A DNA stretch of 64,000 nt from Lolium rigidum. Its lineage: Eukaryota > Streptophyta > Magnoliopsida > Poales > Poaceae. Shown piece by piece: positions 48,007-57,042 of the stretch. The notes under the pieces were generated by a model. The model saw nothing but the letters and a program-made list of their open reading frames with translations, ran no database searches and was not told the origin of the DNA. Both the position numbers and the translations under genes were made by a program. Numbering within the stretch: the stretch's first letter is position 1; the number at the start of each line of letters is the position of its first letter. Where the stretch lies: positions 279,866,715 to 279,930,714 of the forward strand of contig NC_061510.1 of NCBI RefSeq assembly GCF_022539505.1, written 5' to 3'.

Positions 48007-48179
48007 AGCTATTTTCTGGCGCTGTTGCCGGGGAGGTAAGGTAAAAGGAATTCACATCCTCCGACTACTAAGCTATTTCCTAGCACTGCTGCCGGTGTGT
48101 GAGTGCTCGAAGGTATCTCCTTTAGATTCTGCAATTTTATCTTTTTGTCTCTTGTTTTTATTTTCACTAGTTAGGCTTA

Positions 48180-49041
48180 ATGGAAATCAACAACAAAATT
48201 AGAGATCTTTATGAACTTTATATTGAATTAGGACATGATGTGTTTTAAGAGAGAATTAAAAAACCCATGGAACTTTGTTTGCAAAATAGTTGTAGCAATG
48301 TTTTTAGCATGAATTCTTTGAACACTATTATTTTTTAATGCTATGGAAAAGTCTGAGCTTGGGGAAGCTGGTTGTGATATTTTTAGTCCCCCAAGTTTTG
48401 AGGAGAAAATTTTCTTTGATGATACTTTGCCTCCCATTTATGATGATTATAATGATAGTGGTATTTTGGTGCCACCTACTATGGAGGATAAAGTTTATTA
48501 TGATTATACCATGCCTGCAATTTATGATGATTACAATGATGGTTGTGATAGTTTTACTCCCACTATTACTAATAAAATTGATTATGCTTATGTGGAGAGT
48601 AATGATACTTTTATGCATGTGGATTATGATAAGAATGCTTTATGTGATAGCTATATTGTTGAGTTTATTCATGATACCACTGAAAATTATTTTGAGAGAG
48701 GAAAGTATGGGTATAGAAATCTTCATGTTACTAAATTTCTTCTCTTTATGATGAATGTTTTGCGCTTTATATTGATTTGCTTTTATTTGCTGGGTACTTT
48801 AAGACCTACTGGTCCTTATGAGAGAGGGAGACACGATTTCATATATTACAATAATATTAAGTCTCCTCTCCTTGTGTTGAAATTTTTGAAGTTACACCTG
48901 TTTTGTCTTCCTATGCTACTCACTTTGTTCTTCATTGACTTGTTTTCTTACAAGGCTCCTATGCATAGGAAGAGTGTTAAATTTAAACATGTTTTATATA
49001 TTCTTCTTGATGCTCTCTTTTCAACTCTCATCTTTATGTGA
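48180..49041 (+). pseudogene. conserved acidic/membrane ORF, diverged subfamily, second copy
   Basis: This is the counterpart of 41635-42496 in the second unit. The natural start is the ATG at 48180. The frame has a TAA at about 48246 where the other copy reads GAA, and one extra T in the T-run near 48330. After the slip it is open from 48343 to 49041 (232 residues) with all conserved words present: ELGEAG, IFSPPS, the doubled acidic motif, DKNALCDSYIVEF, ERGKYG, two hydrophobic segments and PMHRK. The two copies of the tandem element are broken at different places, so each lesion is later than their separation, or reflects an assembly error in a homopolymer. Confidence 0.65.
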
Positions 49042-51718
49042 GCATCATAAAAATCACTATGCCTAGCTAAAAGGCGTTAAAGAAAAGCGCTTATGGGAGA
49101 CAACCCATTATTTTATTTCTGCAATTTTTGTTTTATATTTGAGTCAAGGTGCTTGTTAGTACTGTAGCAATACCTTTGTATCTTTATTTTCTTGCATTGT
49201 TGTGCCAAGTAAAGTCTTTGATAGAAAGTTGATACTAGATTTGGATTTCTGCGCAGAAACAGATTTTTAGCTGTCACGAATTTGAGTTTTTCTCTCTGTA
49301 GAAGAATCAAAAAATTCTGAAACAAATCATGAGTAATCCTCAGATATGTACGCAACTTTCATTCAACTGGAGCTTTTCCATCTGAGCAAGTTAAGTGCCT
49401 CGAAAAAATTCGTCTTTACGGACTGTTCTGTTTTTGACAGATTCTGCCTTTTATTTCGCATTGCCTGTTTTACTGTGTTTGAGTGGATTTCTTTACTCCA
49501 TTAAATTTCAGTAGCCTTGGGTAATGTCCGGAAGTGTTGGGAATAATTGTGTCCTTGCTGAACATGTGAATTTTTTTATTATGCACTAACCCTCTAATGA
49601 GATTGCTTTGAGTTTGGTGTGAAGGAAGTTTTCAAGGATCAAGAGAGGAGGATGATATAATATGATCAAGAAGGGTGAAAAGTCTAAGCTTGGGGATGTC
49701 CCCGTGGTTCATCCCTGCATATTTCAAGAAGACTCAAGCGTCTAAGCTTGGGATTGCCCAAGGCATCCCCTTCTTCATAAAACTTATCAGGTCACCTCTA
49801 GTGAAACTATATTTTAATTCTGTCACATCCTATATGCTTTACTCGGAGCGTCCGTGTGCTTTTATTTTCGTTTTGTTATTTTAGTTTTCTGAATAAATCG
49901 GATCCTAGCATGCTTGTATGGGAGAGAGACACACTCTGCTTTTTCATTTGAACACTTGTGTTCTTCGTTTTATTTTTCATGTTCATGGCGAAAGCTGAAA
50001 GCTGCAGCACTTATTGTTATTTGGTTGGAAACAGAAAATGCTTCATGTGGTAGTTGGTATATTTTCTTGAATAATTTGATAATTGGCAATTGTTTTGAGC
50101 TCTCAAGTAGATCATGTTTAAGCTCTTGCATCATGTAGTTTAAACCTATTAGTGGAGAACTACCGTAGAGCTTGTTGAAATTTGGTTTGCATGATTGGTC
50201 TCTCTAAGGTCTAGATATTTTCCGGTAAAAGTGTTTGAGAAACAAGGAAGACAGTGTAGAGTCTTATAATGCTTGCAATATGTTCTTATGTAAGTTTTGT
50301 TGTACCGGTTTATACTTGTGTTTGCTTCAAACAACCTTGCTAGCCAAAGCCTTAAACTGAGAGGGAATGCTTCTCGTGCATCCAAAACCTTGAGCCAAAA
50401 CCTATGCCATTTGTGTCCACCATAACTACCTACTATGTGGTATTTTTTTCTCGCCACTGCAAAGTAAATTGCTTGCGTGCTACCTTTAAAACCTTTCAAA
50501 AATCCATTCCTTGTTTTTGTAATACATAGCTCATGGGAAAGTAGGATAAAAAACTATTGTGGTAAGGAATATGTCGCCTTTGTATCTTAGTTCTTATATG
50601 TTTCTTGTTGAGCGGTAACCATGTTATCTGGGGACGCCATCAACCTGTCACACCTTTGTTGAATATCATGTGAGTTGCTATGCATGTTCGTCTTGTCTGA
50701 AGTAAGGGAGATTTTCCATGAGTTGAAATGGTTTGAGTATGCATATTGTTAGAGAAGAACATTGGGCCGCCAACCAAAGCCATGTATCATGGTGGAAGTT
50801 TCAGCTTGGACAATAATCCTCGAATCTCTTATGAGAATATTATCTGTTGTTGAATTCTTAAAGCATAAAAGAGGACTCCATTATCTGTTTTCTATGTTGT
50901 CCCGGTATGGATGTCCTCAAGTTGAGATCTATCAAAATCGAGAAATCAAATGCGATTTATCTCCTTGGACCTTTGTACAGGTGGCATAGAGGTACCCCTT
51001 TGTGACACTTGGTTGAAACATATGTAATGTGCAATGATAATCCATGGAAATCCGAGCTTAGGACAAGGTGCGGGCACTATTAGTATTCGATGCATGAGGC
51101 TTGCAACTTATAGGAAGGTTTATACATAACCCATATGAATTATTACTACCGTTGACACAATTGTTTCCATGCTTTCAAAATAAAAAGCTCTAGCACATGA
51201 GTAATCTCGGCTTCCCTCTGCGAAGGGCCTTTCTTTTACTTTATGTTGAGTCAGTTTACCTACTTCTTTCTATCTTAGAAGCAAACACTTGTGTCAACTG
51301 TGTGCATTGATTCTTACATGCCTACTTATTCCACTTATTATATTACTTTGTGTTGACAATTATCCATGAGATATGCATGTTGAAGTTGAAAGCAATTGCT
51401 GAAACTTAAATCTTCCTTTGTGTTGCTTCAAAACCTTGTATTAAGAATCTATTGCTTTATGAGTTAACTCTTATGCAAGACTTTTTGATGTTTGTCTTGA
51501 AAGTACTATTTATGAAAAGTTTTTGCTATATGATTCAGTTGTTTATTCATTATCTATTTGTTAGCAAACTATAGACCATTGCTTTGAGTCACTTCATTCA
51601 TCTCATATGCTTTACAACAGTATTGATTAAGATTATGTTGGTAACATGTCACTTCAGAAATTATTCTTGTTATCGTTTACCTACTCGAGGACGAGTAGGA
51701 ACTAAGCTTGGGGATGCT
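49042..51718 (+). other. conserved 3' noncoding half, second unit, and polypurine tract
   Basis: It is colinear with 42497-46677 minus the solo LTR. The imperfect hairpin is at 49750-49770 and the polypurine tract AAGCTTGGGGATGC ends at 51717. No gene is seen. Confidence 0.75.
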
Positions 51719-53035
51719 TGATACGTCTCCAACATATCTATAATTTCTTATGTTCCATGCTAGTTTTATGACAATACCTACATGTTTTATATGCACTTTA
51801 TATCATATTATGGCATTTATTGGACTAACCTATTAACAAGATGCCACGAGTGCCGGTTTCGTTTATTATGTCTGTTTAATGCAGAAAAGGCCTGAAAACC
51901 AAAGTGCTCGGAAAAATCAAGAAAAATTACAGAAATTCTATTTCGCCAGAAGACCCACGGAGCCAGAAGGGCCAGGCCAGAGGAGGCCCACGGCCTCCTC
52001 CCCATCCACTGGCGCGACCAGGAGGGGGCGGCGCCGCCCTATGGGGTGGGCCCCTCGGGAACCCTCTCACGCTGCCCCTTCGCCTATATATTGCCCCAGA
52101 TGCGAAAACCCTAAAAAAGCCAGTCATATTCCACCAAGGGTTCCGCAGCGCCGCCGCCATCGACGACAAGTTTCGGGGGACGGAATCTCTGTTCCGGCAC
52201 GCCGCCGGGACGGGGAATTTCCCCCGGAGTCATCTCCATCGACACCACCGCCATCTTCATCGCCGCTGCTGACTCCCATGATGAGGAGGGAGTAGTTCTC
52301 CCCCGAGGCTGATGGCTCTACCGGTAGCTATGTGGTTCATCTCTCTCTCCCATGGTGTGATCTTTGTGTGATCATGAGCTTTGTAATCTAGTTGAATATG
52401 TAGATGTTACTCTTGTCTATTATGCACTCTAGAGGTTACTTTAATATGAACTCCGGAGTCACTCTCCACGGTGTGATGGTGACAGTGTGCGCATCGTGTG
52501 TGATTCCTTTATGACGTTGTGGAGCTTGTTTACTCCGGCTTGAGGTGTGCTTTTGCAGCCCTACACAATGAATGGTGTTTGTTATCCTACAAGAGAGTGT
52601 TTGAGAGTAGCATTTATTTATTCAATTATGTGATCATTGTTGAGAGTGTCCACTAGTGAAAGTATGATCCCTAGGCCTTGTTTCTAAGCATTGAAACGCC
52701 GTTTCCAACAAGTTCTGCTACATGTTCGCTTGCTGCCATTTTTATTTCAGATTGCAATTGCTACTTATAATCATCCATATTACTTGTATTTCACTATCTC
52801 TTCGCCGAACTAGTGCACCTATACATCTGACAAGTGTATTAGGTGTGTTGGGGACACAAGAGACTTCTTGTATCTTAATTGCAGGGTTGCCTGAGAGGGA
52901 TATCTTTGACCTCTACCTCCCTGAGTTCGATAAACCTTGGGTGATTCACTTAAGGGAAACTTTCTACTGTTCTATGAACCTCTGCTCTTGGAGGCCCAAC
53001 ACTGTCTACATGAATAGAAGCGTGCGTAGACATCA
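51719..53035 (+). repeat. 3' LTR of the tandem gypsy element
   Basis: It is 1317 bp, from TGATACGTCTCC to GTAGACATCA, followed by ggcac (53036-53040), the same duplication as at 9067-9071. Confidence 0.93.
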
Positions 53036-53040
53036 GGCAC

Positions 53041-53332
53041 AAAGAGGACCGTAAGTCGGACGGGGAGTTGAGACACCCCGCAGATGGAACGCAATGGAGA
53101 AAGATCGACAGAGAGTTCAAAGATTTTGCAGCTGACGCAAGGAACATAAGATTTGGTCTAAGTACGGATGGCATGAATCCTTTTGGCGAGCAGAGCTCCA
53201 GCCATAGCACCTGGCCCGTGACTCTATGCATCTACAACCTTCCTCCTTGGTTGTGCATGAAGCGGAAGTTCATTATGATGCCAGTGCTCATCCAAGGTCC
53301 GAAGCAACCCGGCAACGACATCAATGTGTACC
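53041..53332 (+). pseudogene. CACTA transposase TNP2, continuation (Transposase_21 region)
   Basis: This resumes in frame the transposase cut at 9071. It encodes the start of the conserved TNP2 core: NIRFGLSTDGMNPFGEQ, SSSHSTWPV, YNLPPWLCMKRKF and GPKQPGNDINVYL. These words match the strongly conserved part of plant CACTA transposases. It is interrupted at 53332 by the gypsy LTR that starts at 53333, and the remainder lies beyond the window. It carries no stop of its own. Together with 8146-9071 it shows that two independent stacks of retrotransposons landed about 300 coding bases apart in one transposase gene. Confidence 0.88.
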
Positions 53333-54353
53333 TGTTATCACCGGATTTTGGCCAAATCAGGAGATGGGCCGTGATGGAGATGGGCTTGAAGGATATACGC
53401 GTAATGTGTTTCTGAATCGGCCTCGTACGAGAGTTTGGGCTAGATTGCCCATGTATCTGTATATTATAGTAGATTGCATCTTAGTTTAGAATTAAGAGAT
53501 AGATTTAGCTCGTACACGATGAGGTGTATTTCCAAAGATAGAAAGTCCACGGACTATAAATATGTACCTAGGGTTATTGAGAAAGGAGGACGATCACGTT
53601 CACAACAAACACAATCCAGGCGCATCGCCACCCCTTGTTTCGAGGGTTTCTTCCGGCTAAGCGTCATGCTGCCTTGCGATCTAGGCAGTATCTGTTTATT
53701 CGTTGTTTGGTGTTGCTCGTACTGAAGCCTTTTTGATGGCGAGTAACACTGTTTATCGTAGATGTTTTAGGGCTTGCATCGATGCTTTTCTGATACGTTT
53801 ACGTAGCTGTGCTGCCCCTAGATATCTAGCTGTCCTTACACCTATTTTAGGTGTAAGGGCAGCACCCTGCTTTATCTTTGTTTAGTAGATTCGATCTGTT
53901 ATAGTTGCTCCTTGTTCTTCGAGGATTAGTTCGATATCTGCATGGTTAGGCCTTGCAAACGGGTTGAACGATCCAGTAGTGCGTAAGGTACGATTTGGCC
54001 GATCCAAGAAGGGATGTTCCGGGAATCGACTCCGTGTTGGTTTTTAGGCCTTGTTTTGGGTTAGTTTGCCGTTATCTTTCGTATCTGCCAGGCTCAACTA
54101 CGTGTAGGATGTTCCGGTTATGCGGTGAAAACCCTAAACTGTCGTAGATCAATTTAGCTTAGCTTTGATAAAGTAGAAACCCCATGTTATTGCATATCCA
54201 TTATGAACCATGGGTTGATCGGATCTTTGAGCCGATTCACACGGTAACCTGAGAGCCGATCGAGGCTCGTTTAATGTTTACGTGTCTACCATGCAGGAAA
54301 CTAATCGAAGCAATCCAGCACCTTCCTGACCAGGTATAGGTCAGGTGGCACGC
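53333..54353 (+). mobile_element. gypsy LTR, same family as 23603-29442, interrupted
   Basis: It starts TGTTATCACCGG and matches, in opposite orientation, the LTRs of the gag-only element. It includes GATTTTGGCCAAATCAGGAG, TATAAATA at 53555-53562, the GGTTAT-GCGGTG-AAACCCTAAAC block and CGTGTCTACCATGCAGGAA. It is 1021 bases long when broken at 54353 by the next element; about 150 bases of LTR and all its interior must lie to the right of the window. The target-site candidate is gtacc (53328-53332). Confidence 0.8.
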
Positions 54354-55941
54354 TGATACGTCGCAAACGTATCTATAATTTCTTATGTTCCATGCTACTT
54401 TTATTACAATACTTGAATGTTTTATACATACTTTACATCATTATTATACATTTTCCGGCACTAACCTATTAACAAGATGCCGAAGTGCCGATTCTGTCGT
54501 TTTCTGCTGTTTTTGGTTTCAGAAATCCTAGTAAGGAAATATTCTCGAAATTGGACGAAATCAACGCCCAGGGGACTATTTTTACACGAAGCTTCCAGAA
54601 GTCCGAAGAGGAAACGAAGTGGGGCCACGAGGCGACGACACACTAGGGCAGCGCGGCCCAGGTGCTGGCCGCGCGGCCCTGTTGTGTTGCCCCCTCGCGT
54701 CGCCCTTTGACCTACCCTTCCGCCTACTTAAAGCCTTCGTCGCGAAACCCCCTGTACCGAGAGCCACGATACGGAAAACCTTCCAGAGACGCCGTCGTGG
54801 CGAATCCCATCTCGGGGGATTCAGGAGATCGCCTCCGGCACCCTGCCGGAGAGGGTAATCATCACCGGAGGGGCTCTACATCATCATGCCCGCCTCCGGA
54901 TTGATGCGTGAGTAGTTCATCCTTGGACTATGGGTCCATAGCAGTAGCTAGATGGTTGTGTTCTCCGCTTGTGCTATCATTGTTATAGATCTTGTGAGCT
55001 TCCTAACATGATCAAGATCATCTATTTGTAATGCTACATGTTGTGTTTGGTGGGATCCGATGAATATAGAATATTATGTTAAGTTGATTATCAGTCTATC
55101 ATATATGTGTTGTTTATGTTCTTGCATGCTCTCCGTTGCTAGTAGAGGCTCTGGCCAAGTTGATACTTGTAACTCCAAGAGGGAGTAATTATGCTCGATA
55201 GTGGGTTCATGCCTCCATTTAATGCGGGACGTGTGACGAAAGTTCTAAGGTTGTGGATGTGCTTGTTGCTACTAGGGATAAAACATTGATGCTTTGTCTA
55301 AGGATATTTGTGTTGATTACATTACGCACCATACTTAATGCAATTATCTCGTTGTTTACAACTTAATACCGGAAGGGGTTCGGATGATAACTCGAAGGTG
55401 GATTATTTAGGCATAGATGCATGCTCTGGATAGCGGTCTATGTACTTTGTCGTAATGCCCTGATTAAATCACATAGTAATCATCGTTGATATGTATTGAA
55501 TCTTTATTTGTCAATTGCCTGCCTGTAATTTGTTCACCTAGCATGTTAGTTATCTTATTGGAGAGACACCTCTAGTGAACTGTGGACCCCGGTCCATTCT
55601 TTTGCATCTGAATACATTCTACTGCTTTTACTGTTCTTTGCAAACAAACACCATCTTCCACTCGATACGCTTAATCCTTTGTTTTCAGCAAGCCGGTGAG
55701 ATTGACAACCTCACTCGTTACGTTGGGGCAAAGTACTTTGATTGTGTTGTGCAGGTTCCACGTTGGCGCCGGTTTCACTGGTGTTGCGCCGCACTACATT
55801 CCTCCACCAACAACCTTCACGTGCTTCTTGGCTCCTACAGGTTCGATAACCTTGGTTTCTTTCTGAGGGAAAACTTGCTGCTGTGCGAATCACACCTTCC
55901 TCTTGGGGTTCCCAACGGACGTGTACATCTACGCGCCATCA
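54354..55941 (+). repeat. 5' LTR of element 54354
   Basis: It is 1588 bp, from TGATACGTCGCAAACG to CGCGCCATCA. It has TATA-like CTACTTAAAGCC near 54723. It differs strongly from the other gypsy LTRs in its 3' half (from about 54960). Confidence 0.88.
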
Positions 55942-55952
55942 AGCACGTTTTC

Positions 55953-55969
55953 TGGCGCCGTTGCCGGGA
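55953..55969 (+). other. primer binding site, tRNA-Asp
   Basis: TGGCGCCGTTGCCGGGA matches the tRNA-Asp complement except for the last base. Confidence 0.8.
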
Positions 55970-56175
55970 AGATCAAGACACGCTGCAAGGGGAGTCTCCA
56001 CTTCCAATCTCTTTACTTTGTTTTTGTCTTGCTTTATTTTATTTACTACTTTGTTTGCTGCACTTAAACAAAACACACAAAAATTAGTTGCTAGCTTTAC
56101 TTTATTTACTATTTTGTTCTCTATATCAAAAACACAAAAAAATTAGTTACTTGCACTTAGTTTACTTTTGTTATC

Positions 56176-57042
56176 ATGTCAAGTTCCGTACCTGTTACTT
56201 CTTCACCTGAAGAATTAGTCTTTACTTTTAAACAAGGGGATGAGGAGAGTTTTAAAGATGCTTGGTCTAGAATTTTTGATGCTTATCGTAAAGTTGAACC
56301 TCAAATGACTCTAAGTTTGCTCCTTAGTAATTTTTATTTTGGGCTTATGATTCGCTATAGATATGCCTTAGATGCTATAGTGGGAGGAGATTTCCTTCAT
56401 TGCAACGATGATCAAGCTTTTAATGCCATAAAAAAATTGGTTGCATCACATAGTTCGGCTAATAACTTTGATTCAGCTCTTATTAGCATTTATAATAGAT
56501 TAAACACTCTTGAGACAAATGCATCTTACTTGAAGGAAAGTTGTGGTTATGTTCGAAACCGTCTTGATGAAGTTTTAGTGAACTACGAACCCTCAATGTG
56601 GAATCCTACTATCAAAGTTACTATTGGTGGTGAAACTTTTCATGCCCGTTGTGATATTATGTCTGAATTTTGTCTTATGCCTGAGAGTATTTATAAATCT
56701 TTGACACTTTGGGGACTTGTTGAAGGGGGAGAAGGAATAAATATTATTGATAACTCCGTTATAATTCCTAAGGGAATAGCTGAGGGTGTGCACACAACCA
56801 TTCTTGGAAGAACAGTATCCACTGATTATCTTGTTATTGAATGTGTAGGAACAGGACAAATCACACTTGGAAGATCCCTGCTGAAACTATTGGGAGCAAT
56901 CATAAATACGGGAGAAGGCACCCTAAAAATCCCACTAGGAGGCCGACATGTATTCCCTAAACCAAAGAGTAAGAAAAAGAACAAGAAGGGTAAGCGTAAG
57001 GCCCGAGGTAATGTTGATGCTCCATCTCTTGAAAATACTTGA
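56176..57042 (+). CDS. gag fused to a protease-like domain lacking the active site
   Basis: Intact ORF of 288 residues. Residues 15-95 resemble the Athila gag core (FKQGDEESFKDAWSRI, NFYFGL, ALDAIVGGDF). Residues 145-255 resemble an Athila-type retropepsin: IKVTIGGETFHARCDI, an SIYKSL motif, IIPKGIAEGV, DYLVIE, ITLGRSLL and GEGTLKI. At the catalytic position, where active enzymes have D-[ST]-G or D-L-G-A, this protein has D160-I-M-S, so it should not cut. The C-terminus is strongly basic (residues 261-277), as for nucleic-acid or nuclear binding. No RT or integrase follows. The spacing between domains is shorter than in autonomous Athila elements, so an internal deletion that fused gag to protease is the likely origin. 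The open frame suggests retained function. Confidence 0.75.
   Translation: MSSSVPVTSSPEELVFTFKQGDEESFKDAWSRIFDAYRKVEPQMTLSLLLSNFYFGLMIRYRYALDAIVGGDFLHCNDDQAFNAIKKLVASHSSANNFDSALISIYNRLNTLETNASYLKESCGYVRNRLDEVLVNYEPSMWNPTIKVTIGGETFHARCDIMSEFCLMPESIYKSLTLWGLVEGGEGINIIDNSVIIPKGIAEGVHTTILGRTVSTDYLVIECVGTGQITLGRSLLKLLGAIINTGEGTLKIPLGGRHVFPKPKSKKKNKKGKRKARGNVDAPSLENT

Larger units (their letters stand above)
9072..53035 (+). mobile_element. tandem three-LTR gypsy retrotransposon (two non-autonomous units sharing a central LTR)
   Basis: The 5-bp ggcac at 9067-9071 and 53036-53040 flanks the whole block. Inside are LTRs at 9072-10390 (1319 bp), 46678-48006 (1329 bp) and 51719-53035 (1317 bp). The two internal regions are colinear: after removing nested insertions and their duplications the first is about 3706 bp and the second 3712 bp. 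Each has a tRNA-Asp primer site, one short ORF and a conserved 3' noncoding half. The element's own DNA totals about 11.4 kb of the 44-kb span. No gag, protease, RT or integrase is encoded. Such a structure typically results from unequal recombination between LTRs of neighbouring or allelic copies. Confidence 0.9.
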
